Shown here: positions 14,115 to 21,125 of the stretch, one piece after another
Numbering within the stretch: position 1 is the stretch's first letter
Layout of the letters: every line of letters begins with the position of its first letter
Source: an uncultured Collinsella sp.
GTDB taxonomy: Bacteria > Actinomycetota > Coriobacteriia > Coriobacteriales > Coriobacteriaceae
Assembly (NCBI GenBank): GCA_900549715.1
Contig: URPK01000015.1
Location: 1-27,339, forward strand
Reading direction: 5' to 3'
DNA length: 27,339 nt
Notes under the pieces: model-generated
The model's database searches: none
What the model was told of the DNA's origin: nothing
Seen by the model: only the letters and a program-made list of their open reading frames with translations
Position numbers and translations under genes: made by a program

Positions 14115-15665
14115 TTATTTAGCGATATCGACAGCGCGGCTCTCGCGAATCACGACGACGCGCACCTGACCGGGATACTCCATCTCTTCCTCGATCTGAT
14201 GGGCGATGTCATGAGCCAAGACCGTGGACTGAGCATCGGAAATCTTGTCCGGCTGAACCATGACGTGGACCTCGCGACCAGCCTGCATGGCATAGGTACG
14301 CTCGACGCCGTCATGGGAGTTGGCAATCTCCTCGAGCTTCTCAAGGCGCTTGATGTAGTTCTCGGCCGATTCGCGACGGGCACCGGGGCGAGAGGCAGAA
14401 ACGGCATCAGCAGCCTGGACCAGAACATCGAGCACCGTGTTGGGGTCGACGTCGGCGTGGTGAGCCTCGATAGCGTGAACGATAACGGGCTTCTCGCCAT
14501 AGCGACGGGCGAGCTCGGCGCCGATAACGGCATGCGGACCCTCGACGTCATGGTCGATAGCCTTGCCAAGATCGTGCAGCAGGCCGGCACGCTTGGCGGT
14601 CACAACGTCCAGACCAAGCTCGGAAGCCATCACGCCGCACAGGTCGGAAACCTCGAGGGAATGCTGGAGCACGTTCTGACCAAACGAGGTGCGGTAGCGC
14701 AGAGCACCCAGGGTCTTAACGATCTCGGGGTGCAGATCGTGGATACCGGTATCGAAGGCAGCCTGTTCACCAGCCTCGCGCACGCGCTGCTGAACCAAGT
14801 CGGCGGCCTTGTGATACATCTCCTCGATGCGGGCGGGATGAATGCGGCCGTCAGCAATAAGGTTCTCGAGGGCGACGCGGGCGGTCTCGCGACGGACCGG
14901 ATCGAAGCTCGAAAGCACGACGGTCTCGGGCGTGTCGTCGATCACGAGGTTGACGCCGGAAACCTGCTCGAAGGTCCGGATGTTGCGACCCTCGCGACCG
15001 ATGATACGGCCCTTGAGGTCATCAGAGGGAATGTGCACGGAGGTAACGGTGACCTCGGCAGTGTGATCGGCAGCGCAGCGCTGAATCGCCAGAGACAGAA
15101 TCTCCTGGGCGGTCTTGTGGCACTCGGCGCGAACCTGCTGCTCGGACTCGCGAATGATCGTGGCGGCCTCGTGGGTGACCTCGCCGCGAACCTTATCGAG
15201 GAGCTCCTTGTGGGCGTCCTCGCGGGTAAGGTCGGCGATACGCTCGAGCTCGGAGGTCTGCTTTGCGCAGAGCTCCTCGAGCTCACGGGAGCGCTTCTCG
15301 ACCTGACCGGCCTGGCTGGACAGCTGATGCTCGCGCTTGTCGAGAGCGTCGTTGCGGCGATCGAGGGATTCCTCGCGCTGCATCACGCGGTTCTCGAGCG
15401 TACGAATCTCGTTCTTACGCTGCTTGTCCTCGGTCTCAGCGGCCTGCTTGTTCTTGATGATCTCCTCTTTAGCCTCGAGCAGAGCCTCTTTTTTGAGGGT
15501 CTCGGCCTGACGCTTGGCATCACCGATCAGGGACTCAGCCTGTGCGTGTGCCGACTGGATTTTTTCGTCGGCCTCGTGAAGACTACCCTGCTTGGCGGTG
15601 CGCATGTAGGCAATGGCGGCGATGGCACCCAAAACGATGCCAACGAGCGCTGCGATGATAGGCAT
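14115..15665 (-). CDS. rny: Ribonuclease Y
   Basis: 516 aa. The order is: one transmembrane helix (1-21), a long charged coiled coil (about 28-200), a KH domain with GRIIGREGRNIR (219-230), and an HD domain with LLHDLGKAID (362-371; H364-D365) preceded by LQHSLEVS, which supplies the first His. This is the full architecture of membrane-bound endoribonuclease Y, which starts mRNA decay in many Gram-positives. I chose the ATG at 15665, five bases after AAGGAG. A GTG six bases further upstream touches that site and is unlikely. It heads the rny-ATPase-spoVS-miaB-miaA-hflX block, has its own promoter and a leader of about 160 bases with two small hairpins. RNase J is encoded at the far end of the window. 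Confidence 0.98.
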   Translation of the reverse strand: MPIIAALVGIVLGAIAAIAYMRTAKQGSLHEADEKIQSAHAQAESLIGDAKRQAETLKKEALLEAKEEIIKNKQAAETEDKQRKNEIRTLENRVMQREESLDRRNDALDKREHQLSSQAGQVEKRSRELEELCAKQTSELERIADLTREDAHKELLDKVRGEVTHEAATIIRESEQQVRAECHKTAQEILSLAIQRCAADHTAEVTVTSVHIPSDDLKGRIIGREGRNIRTFEQVSGVNLVIDDTPETVVLSSFDPVRRETARVALENLIADGRIHPARIEEMYHKAADLVQQRVREAGEQAAFDTGIHDLHPEIVKTLGALRYRTSFGQNVLQHSLEVSDLCGVMASELGLDVVTAKRAGLLHDLGKAIDHDVEGPHAVIGAELARRYGEKPVIVHAIEAHHADVDPNTVLDVLVQAADAVSASRPGARRESAENYIKRLEKLEEIANSHDGVERTYAMQAGREVHVMVQPDKISDAQSTVLAHDIAHQIEEEMEYPGQVRVVVIRESRAVDIAK

Positions 15666-15704
15666 GCTCACTCCTTTTTATGGATTCGTTACACAACAAA
15701 GCGA

Positions 15705-15722
15705 ACCGTCCTTACGAACGGC
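15705..15722 (-). other. Stem-loop in the rny leader with a GNRA-type loop
   Basis: In the minus-strand RNA, GCCGUUC pairs with GGACGGU (two G-U wobbles) closed by GUAA, a GNRA tetraloop. It is 40 bases upstream of the rny start. A second small hairpin, CTCATC-ACA-GATGAG, lies at 15788-15802. Confidence 0.5.
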
Positions 15723-15831
15723 CCGCGACATTTGAGTAATATGGGCGCAGCTTATGCGGGTCGGATACAGATAAACATATAAACAAACTCATCACAGATG
15801 AGCACATATCACAAAGCAAATGACAGTGTTT

Positions 15832-15860
15832 ATCGTACGTTGAACCACAACAACTGTCAA
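15832..15860 (-). promoter_or_regulatory. Sigma-70-type promoter of the rny block
   Basis: On the minus strand a perfect -35 TTGACA (15855-15860), a 17-base spacer and -10 TACGAT (15832-15837) point towards rny. The start of transcription would be near 15825, giving a 5' leader of about 160 bases. The rest of the 257-base gap between recX and rny holds the leader hairpins and, near 15866-15905, a weak GGCC-based inverted repeat that might end recX transcription. Confidence 0.75.
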
Positions 15861-15922
15861 ATAAATGGCCCCAGCACGGCGGCTAAAACGCGGTGAACGG
15901 CAGGGCCACAAAACGCATACGC

Positions 15923-16615
15923 CTAAACCGCACATTCCTCGCGTTCGGCATTAAGACGTGCCTTAACGGCATCGGCGGCGATGTGATACGAGAAGCCCTT
16001 GCCCATCAAAAACCGAACCAGTTTTTCGAATCCGCGCGTCTCTGGAACACGCCGCTTGGCGAGCAGGGCTGACGCACGCGCCAAATCGTCTTCGACGGCA
16101 AAATAATCCTCGGGATAACCGGGAATGTCATCGAGCACGACATGACGGCGCTTGAGCTCGGTCTCGATTTTACGCTGTCCCCAACCGCGCCGCTTGCGTT
16201 CCTCGATAAAGTACGAGCAAAAGCGGTTCTCGTCTAAAAAGCGATACTCGGTGGCGCGCTCGACGGCGAAATCGATCGCGGGCTGGCGAAAGCCGTAGCG
16301 AGCCAGCTTGTCACGGACCTCACCCGTCGCATGGTCGCGTCGCGATAGCATCTCGGTCACCATGGTAAGTGCACATTTACGCTCGATGAGCTGCACCGCT
16401 TCACGAAAGTTATCCCAATCACAGGGAAGATCGGGGCGATTTTTGACATACAGGCGCGCAACCCGCACGGGAATCCAAATGGACCGCTCAAAACCGCCCT
16501 CAAGCTCACAATCGATATGTGCGCAAGGCTTTTTGGACGCATACCCGCTCGAGAACGAGGAGGCCGCCTTCTTATCGGGAAAGACGACCGTGGCCTCGGT
16601 CACCGTATACGACAT
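15923..16615 (-). CDS. recX: Regulatory protein RecX
   Basis: 230 aa. The three-helix RecX repeats are visible from about residue 80: LTMVTEMLSRRDHATGEV then RDKLARYGF, later FLDENRFCSYFIEERKRRGWG and KIETELKRRHV, and a third near the C-terminus (LVRFLMGKGFSYHIAADAV). RecX binds the RecA filament and limits its activity. The first 75 residues are a poorly conserved domain that includes three Cys. The ATG is 11 bases after the recA stop with no strong ribosome binding site, which suggests low or coupled translation. It lies in the recA transcript and so would be induced with it. The order recA-recX and the family match make the call firm. Confidence 0.93.
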   Translation of the reverse strand: MSYTVTEATVVFPDKKAASSFSSGYASKKPCAHIDCELEGGFERSIWIPVRVARLYVKNRPDLPCDWDNFREAVQLIERKCALTMVTEMLSRRDHATGEVRDKLARYGFRQPAIDFAVERATEYRFLDENRFCSYFIEERKRRGWGQRKIETELKRRHVVLDDIPGYPEDYFAVEDDLARASALLAKRRVPETRGFEKLVRFLMGKGFSYHIAADAVKARLNAEREECAV

Positions 16616-16626
16616 GAGCGTAACCG

Positions 16627-17775
16627 CTACTCGTCGTCATCATCGAGCATGGCGGAACCATCGATGGCGTAAAGCTCGTCAAACTCCTCAGGCGCAGGCT
16701 GATCGGTCAGTTCGACCTCGGACGGAGCATCGTCATCAAACTCAAGCCCGCAGGCAAGGCGGACCTTATGCTCAATCTCGTCGGCGCAATCGGGGTGTTC
16801 GCGCAGGAACGCCTTGGCGGCCTCGCGACCGTTGCCGAGCTTGTCCTCGCCATAGGCAAACCAGGAGCCCATCTTCTTGCAAATGCCGCACTCGACAGCC
16901 ATGTCCAGAATCGAGCCCTCCTTAGAGATGCCCGTACCGTACATAATGTCGAACTCAGCAGAACGGAACGGAGCTGCCACCTTGTTCTTAACGACCTTGG
17001 CGCGCACGCGGTTACCGATAACCTCATCCTTAAGCTTAATGCTGTCGATGCGGCGAATGTCGATACGCACCGAAGAGAAGAACTTAAGGGCGCGGCCGCC
17101 CGTCGTGGTCTCGGGGTTGCCGAACATGACGCCGATCTTCTCTCGCAGCTGGTTAATGAAGATGCATGTCGTGTTGGACTTGGACAGCGAGCCGGCGAGC
17201 TTGCGGAGCGCCTGACTCATCAGACGAGCTTGCAATCCGACCGTGGTATCGCCGATCTCTCCCTCGATCTCGGCACGCGGGGTCAGCGCGGCGACGGAGT
17301 CGACGACGATGGCATCGATGGCGCCGGAACGCACGAGCATGTCAACAATCTCGAGCGCCTGCTCACCCGTATCAGGCTGGGAAATCAGTACCTCGTCGAT
17401 ATCCACGCCAATGCGCGCGGCATACGTGGGATCGAGCGCGTGCTCGGCATCGATAAATGCCACCACGCCACCCATTGCCTGGGCCTCGGCCAGGATCTCG
17501 AGCGAAAGCGTCGTCTTACCGGAGGACTCAGGACCGTAAATCTCGACGATACGGCCGCGCGGCACACCGCCGATACCCAGAGCGGCATCGAGTGCCAGAG
17601 CGCCCGTGGGGATGGCCTCAACCTCAAGCTCGGGGCCGCCGTCACCATACCTCATGATGGAGCCTTGACCGAACTTCTTCTCGATCTCGGCCTTGGTGGT
17701 GGCGATCATCTCATCGCGCTCTTTACCCGTCGTGCGAGCATGAACGGTACGTACGGGACCTGAATTCTTGGCCAT
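16627..17775 (-). CDS. recA: Recombinase RecA
   Basis: 382 aa. Walker A is GPESSGKTT (81-89), followed by the RecA stretch VAFIDAEHALDP, Walker B IDAIVVDSVAAL, loop L2 around GVMFGNPETTTGG, and an acidic C-terminus (MLDDDDE). The N-terminus is about 15 residues longer than in E. coli. RecA forms filaments on single-stranded DNA, carries out strand exchange and triggers LexA self-cleavage. I chose the ATG at 17775, with AGGAGG seven bases upstream, over an in-frame start 21 bases earlier. Its promoter has a LexA box in the spacer. The C-terminal tail is rich in Asp and Glu, as usual. Confidence 0.99.
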   Translation of the reverse strand: MAKNSGPVRTVHARTTGKERDEMIATTKAEIEKKFGQGSIMRYGDGGPELEVEAIPTGALALDAALGIGGVPRGRIVEIYGPESSGKTTLSLEILAEAQAMGGVVAFIDAEHALDPTYAARIGVDIDEVLISQPDTGEQALEIVDMLVRSGAIDAIVVDSVAALTPRAEIEGEIGDTTVGLQARLMSQALRKLAGSLSKSNTTCIFINQLREKIGVMFGNPETTTGGRALKFFSSVRIDIRRIDSIKLKDEVIGNRVRAKVVKNKVAAPFRSAEFDIMYGTGISKEGSILDMAVECGICKKMGSWFAYGEDKLGNGREAAKAFLREHPDCADEIEHKVRLACGLEFDDDAPSEVELTDQPAPEEFDELYAIDGSAMLDDDDE

Positions 17776-17805
17776 GAATAGCCCTCCTCTTAACAACCTG
17801 CATCG

Positions 17806-17834
17806 ATAATAAACGAACGGCTGTTCGTGGTCAA
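17806..17834 (-). promoter_or_regulatory. recA promoter
   Basis: On the minus strand: -35 TTGACC (17829-17834), a 17-base spacer, -10 TATTAT (17806-17811). The LexA box lies entirely in the spacer, so LexA and RNA polymerase would compete. Confidence 0.85.
17814..17827. promoter_or_regulatory. LexA box of recA
   Basis: CGAACGGCTGTTCG is a perfect match to CGAAC-N4-GTTCG and is positioned within the recA promoter. Confidence 0.93.
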
Positions 17835-17866
17835 CCGTTCAGGCCAATCATATGCAGGCGGTCTTT

Positions 17867-17927
17867 CCAAAAACCAACCAAACGCCGACCAAACACTGAC
17901 CAAATGCTTGACCACAAAGGACCAAAT
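17867..17927. repeat. Helically phased CCAAA repeats upstream of recA
   Basis: CCAAA-like units start at 17867, 17878, 17889, 17900, 17912 and 17922, with spacings of 11, 11, 12 and 10 bases after the first 11. Four are preceded by A or GA (ACCAAA). The short A-tracts thus repeat about once per helical turn. The array lies 33-93 bases upstream of the recA -35 and could be bent DNA or a set of protein-binding half-sites. The rest of the 258-base gap between pncC and recA holds the recA promoter and the terminator at 18003. Confidence 0.55.
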
Positions 17928-18002
17928 ATGAACAAGGCAGGCAAAAATTACGTCTACAACCAGCACAAACGCCAAATGAGCCTAAGGTCCCTATCTCCAC
18001 AA

Positions 18003-18026
18003 TTAAGGGGCCCGGAGGCCCCTTAA
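18003..18026 (-). terminator. Hairpin terminator after pncC
   Basis: A 10-bp perfect stem (TTAAGGGGCC at 18003-18012 with GGCCCCTTAA at 18017-18026) with a 4-base loop lies seven bases past the pncC stop. It is followed on the minus strand by TTGTGG, so the T-rich side comes from the stem end. It separates the rnj-pncC block from recA. Confidence 0.75.
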
Positions 18027-18033
18027 AACACGT

Positions 18034-18570
18034 CTATTCCATAGAGTTAAGCACAAGGGCAATGCGTCCCAAAGCCTCCGCGACCGCATGGGCACGAACG
18101 CACGACCGATCGCCCTCGTAATGACAGCGCGCAGACTTGACAACCGGCGCTCCCCCATCGGCCGCGCGATACGCCCAGCCAATATAGAACGTGCCGGCGG
18201 GGTCTTGCTCGGTGCCACCACCGGGCCCAGCGTAGCCCGTTGCGCTCACGGCCACATCGCTCTGATAGAGGTCCAGCGAGCCCGCGGCCATCTCGCGCGC
18301 CGTCTGGTGCGACACGGCGCTAAACCGATCGAGCGTCTCCTGCTCAACACCCAGAACACGATGCTTGATCTCATCGCAATAGGTCACCGCACCGCCGCGC
18401 AGCACCGCCGAGGCGCCCGGGATATCGGCAATCGTCGAGGCGATCATACCCGCCGTCAGCGACTCAGCCGTAGAAACCGTCACGCCCCGAGCGCTCGCGC
18501 GCTCGACAATATCGCGCGCCAGCTCCTCGTAATGTGCGGAAATCTGCTCAAAAGAGTCCGCCATACCCAC
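18034..18570 (-). CDS. pncC: CinA C-terminal-domain protein (nicotinamide-nucleotide amidohydrolase type)
   Basis: 178 aa, made up only of the CinA C-terminal domain. The motif TVSTAESLTAGMIAS (31-45) corresponds to the conserved A-E-S-x-T-x-G with the likely nucleophile S37, followed by GGAVTYCDEIKH, TGYAGPGGG and GTFYIGW. Relatives hydrolyse NMN to nicotinate mononucleotide and ammonia in pyridine nucleotide recycling. The N-terminal MoCF-like domain of full CinA is absent, as in E. coli PncC, which also lies beside recA. The start is unsure: a GTG at 18570 and an ATG at 18564 are both possible, six bases apart, and neither has a strong ribosome binding site. The frame begins six bases after the pgsA stop. 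Confidence 0.92.
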   Translation of the reverse strand: MGMADSFEQISAHYEELARDIVERASARGVTVSTAESLTAGMIASTIADIPGASAVLRGGAVTYCDEIKHRVLGVEQETLDRFSAVSHQTAREMAAGSLDLYQSDVAVSATGYAGPGGGTEQDPAGTFYIGWAYRAADGGAPVVKSARCHYEGDRSCVRAHAVAEALGRIALVLNSME

Positions 18571-18576
18571 CAGGAC

Positions 18577-19215
18577 CTAGACCGAAAAGACGATCTTGCG
18601 GCAGTTCCAGAAGTACTGGGCGCCCGAGATAACGGTCAGGACAACGGCAACAGCGTACAGGAAGCGTGAAACGCCATAGACACCGAGCAACAGCTCCGCA
18701 GGCCCCAACTGGAGGCCGGTCATCGCAAAGACGCACAGGTAGCCGCAGATGGAGACCATCGTGGTCGCCGTCTTGTACTTGCCGAGCTTATCGGCGGCAA
18801 TGACCACACCGGCCGCACTCGCGACCATGCGAAGGGCGCTCACCAACAGCTCGCGGAACAAGATAATGAACACGGACCACACGGTCACCGCGCCAAAATC
18901 GAGGAACAGCAGCAGGGCCGAGAACACGAGTAGCTTGTCGGCGATGGGGTCCAAGAACTTACCGAAGTCGGTGATCTCGTTGCGCGAGCGCGCCAGATAG
19001 CCGTCGACCTTATCGGTGCACGACAGGATAACGTACAGAATAAAGGCGGCGGCGGCGAGCGGGCCGTCGAAGGTGCTCCAGTCCGTACCGGCAACGCTCG
19101 TGTGAGACAGCGCCGACACGATCATGAACACCGGGATAAAGACGATGCGAACGCACGTCACGATGTTGGCGGGCGTCCAAACACTCGTCAGCTCCTTATT
19201 GCTCTCGTTTGCCAC
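18577..19215 (-). CDS. pgsA: CDP-diacylglycerol--glycerol-3-phosphate 3-phosphatidyltransferase
   Basis: 212 aa with several transmembrane helices. The CDP-alcohol phosphatidyltransferase motif is complete: D68-x2-D71-G72-x2-A75-R76, eight residues, G85-x3-D89-x3-D93 (read from TDKVDGYLAR and GKFLDPIADK). The enzyme makes phosphatidylglycerol phosphate from CDP-diacylglycerol and glycerol-3-phosphate at the membrane, the committed step to phosphatidylglycerol and cardiolipin. The start is GTG at 19215, six bases after AGGAG, which overlaps the end of rimO. Nine bases separate the two genes. Other CDP-alcohol transferases share the motif, and the pgsA-pncC-recA order supports this one. Confidence 0.94.
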   Translation of the reverse strand: MANESNKELTSVWTPANIVTCVRIVFIPVFMIVSALSHTSVAGTDWSTFDGPLAAAAFILYVILSCTDKVDGYLARSRNEITDFGKFLDPIADKLLVFSALLLFLDFGAVTVWSVFIILFRELLVSALRMVASAAGVVIAADKLGKYKTATTMVSICGYLCVFAMTGLQLGPAELLLGVYGVSRFLYAVAVVLTVISGAQYFWNCRKIVFSV

Positions 19216-19224
19216 GACGCTCTC

Positions 19225-20574
19225 CTACTCCACAACATGTCCGATAAGCTCATAGCAGAAGCTATCGGTAAACTCGACGGTCAGAATATCACCCACGGAC
19301 GCCTCGCTGGCGTCCAGATGCACCGCGCCATCGGAATCGGGCGCCTGGAACCAGGCATGGCCGATCAGCTCGGCGCCGTCCTCGGTCTCCTCGATGCCGT
19401 CGACGATCACCTGGGCGCGCTCGCCCACATGTGCGGCGGTGGCGGCAAAACCGAGCGACTCAGCCAGGTCCATGGCCTCCTGGGCGCGCTCGAGCTTGAC
19501 CTCCTCATCGACCTGACCCTCCATCTTAGCGGCCAGGCTGCCCTCCTCCTGCGAGTAGGCAAAGACGCTCGTGTAGTCAAAGCCGACGGTGTCCATAAAG
19601 TCGATAAGGTCGCGGAACTCGTCGTCGGTCTCGGTCGGGAAGCCGACCATGGCCGTGGAACGGATCACGATGCCGGGGATACGCTCACGCAGATCGCGGA
19701 ACAGGTCCTCGAGCTCCTGGCGCGAACCAGAACGGCGCATAGCCTTGAGAATGCGCGCGTCGCAGTGCTGCACGGGGATATCGATATAGGGAAGCACCTC
19801 GGGCGTATCGCGAATCGTATCGATAAGCTCATCGGTCATGCCCTCGGGCTGCAGGTAGAGCACGCGGACCCAGACGTTCTGCGGGCGCACGGCCTCGGCG
19901 ACGGCACGCAGCAGCTGCGCCAGATTGCGCGGCGAGCCCTCGGCGACGTCCTCATCCGCAAAGTCGGTGCCCCAGATGCCCGTGTCCTGGCCGATCAGCA
20001 CGATCTCTCGCACACCGCCGGCAACCAAGTCGCGCACCTCGGAGATAATGCTCTCGGCATTGCGCGAGTGATAACGACCGCGGATATACGGGATCATGCA
20101 GAAGCTACAAAAGCGGTTGCAGCCATCGGAAATCTTGACGTAAGCAACGGCGCCCTCGACAGTGCGCTTGACTTGCGGAATATAGGCAGCGATCTCACGC
20201 TCGACACCCAGCACGCCATCGATGACCGCCACGATGCCGTCCTCCTCGTCGGCCTTCACAAAGGCAGCGACCTCGGGCAGCTCGTCAGACAGGTCGTCGC
20301 CATAGCGCGACGGCACACAGCCGCACATGACGATGGGACAAGAACGAACGCCGTCCTGAACCTCGTTGGCGAGCTCGAGCGTGGTCTCGATGCTCTCGGA
20401 CGTTGCGGAGGCGAGGAACGAGCATGTATTGACGATGGCGATATCGGCATCCTGTGGGTCGAATGCCTCCTCGTAGCCCGCGGCGGTTAAAAGAGAACGC
20501 ATGCGGTCGGTGTCAACCTCGTTCTTAGCGCACCCGAGGGTGATGTAGAGCACGGAGCCCAACGGTGTATCCAT
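19225..20574 (-). CDS. rimO: Ribosomal protein S12 methylthiotransferase RimO
   Basis: 449 aa. The N-terminal domain has LGCAKNEVDTDRM (13-25, C15), NTCSFL (C51) and CGCVPSRYG (C86). The radical SAM cysteines are C152, C156 and C159 (DGCNRFCSFCMIPYIRGR), and a TRAM domain ends the protein. The signature KNEVD and the C-S-F-C-x-I-P spacing point to RimO rather than MiaB, whose gene is at 11202-12572. RimO methylthiolates the conserved aspartate of ribosomal protein S12. The ATG at 20574 has AAAGGA about 12 bases upstream, a long spacing. It lies 27 bases after yajQ and nine before pgsA in the same direction. Confidence 0.96.
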   Translation of the reverse strand: MDTPLGSVLYITLGCAKNEVDTDRMRSLLTAAGYEEAFDPQDADIAIVNTCSFLASATSESIETTLELANEVQDGVRSCPIVMCGCVPSRYGDDLSDELPEVAAFVKADEEDGIVAVIDGVLGVEREIAAYIPQVKRTVEGAVAYVKISDGCNRFCSFCMIPYIRGRYHSRNAESIISEVRDLVAGGVREIVLIGQDTGIWGTDFADEDVAEGSPRNLAQLLRAVAEAVRPQNVWVRVLYLQPEGMTDELIDTIRDTPEVLPYIDIPVQHCDARILKAMRRSGSRQELEDLFRDLRERIPGIVIRSTAMVGFPTETDDEFRDLIDFMDTVGFDYTSVFAYSQEEGSLAAKMEGQVDEEVKLERAQEAMDLAESLGFAATAAHVGERAQVIVDGIEETEDGAELIGHAWFQAPDSDGAVHLDASEASVGDILTVEFTDSFCYELIGHVVE

Positions 20575-20601
20575 GTTGGAGAGCAGTCCTTTCGAATGAT
20601 A

Positions 20602-21099
20602 TTAGCGGTAGTTGGTGAACTGCAGCGGCTGGCCGTAGTCCTGGTCGCGCAGGAACTGGATAACGGTCTGCAACGCGTCCTTCGAAGCAGAGGAAACACG
20701 CAGCTTCTCGGCCTCGATGGTCACCTTGACCTTGAGCTTTTGGTCCTTGATGTCCTTATTGATCTTCTTGGCGGTCGCCTGGTCGATACCCTCGACGATA
20801 TGGCCGAGCACGCGCACGGTGCCGCCCGATGCCGCCTGCGGAGCATCCCACGAGACAGCCTTGAGGTCGATGCCGCGCTTGATGAGCTTGGAGCTCAGGA
20901 CATCGATGATCTGCTTGGAGACAAAGTCGGCCGGGGCGTTGATCGTAAAGAGCTTGTCGCCCTTCGAAAGCTCGATCGTGGCGCCGGAATCCTTCAGGTC
21001 ATAGCGCTGGGAAATCTCGCGCGTGGTCTGCTGGAAGGCGTTGTCGACCTCTTGCATGTTGACCTCGGACACGACGTCGAAGCTGGAATCTTTAGCCAT
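20602..21099 (-). CDS. yajQ: YajQ family nucleotide-binding protein (UPF0234)
   Basis: 165 aa, the standard length. The N-terminus MAKDSSFDVVSEVNMQEVDNA and the tail DYGQPLQFTNYR are near-invariant family ends. The two ferredoxin-like halves are visible with RYDLKDSGATIEL and KLKVKVTIEAEKLRVSS. YajQ proteins bind nucleotides, and some bind cyclic di-GMP and act with transcription factors. Which applies here cannot be told. AAAGGA precedes the ATG at 21099. It lies 26 bases after the RodZ-like gene and 27 before rimO, within one probable transcript. Confidence 0.95.
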   Translation of the reverse strand: MAKDSSFDVVSEVNMQEVDNAFQQTTREISQRYDLKDSGATIELSKGDKLFTINAPADFVSKQIIDVLSSKLIKRGIDLKAVSWDAPQAASGGTVRVLGHIVEGIDQATAKKINKDIKDQKLKVKVTIEAEKLRVSSASKDALQTVIQFLRDQDYGQPLQFTNYR

Positions 21100-21125
21100 G
21101 ATGTTTCCTTTCGCGTACGAACGGC

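Noticed and set aside
13974..15782. A 602-codon open frame on the plus strand opposite rny and the ATPase gene
   Set aside because: It is antisense to two well-supported genes, has no recognisable domain, and is rich in Leu, Gly, Val and Asp, as expected from the complement of GC-rich codons.
17867..17927. The phased repeats as a CRISPR array or replication iterons
   Set aside because: The units are only five to seven bases long with no spacers of CRISPR size, and no cas, rep or dnaA gene is nearby.
19102..20490. A 462-codon plus-strand frame opposite rimO and pgsA
   Set aside because: It is antisense to genes with intact iron-sulfur and CDP-alcohol motifs, and has no domain of its own.
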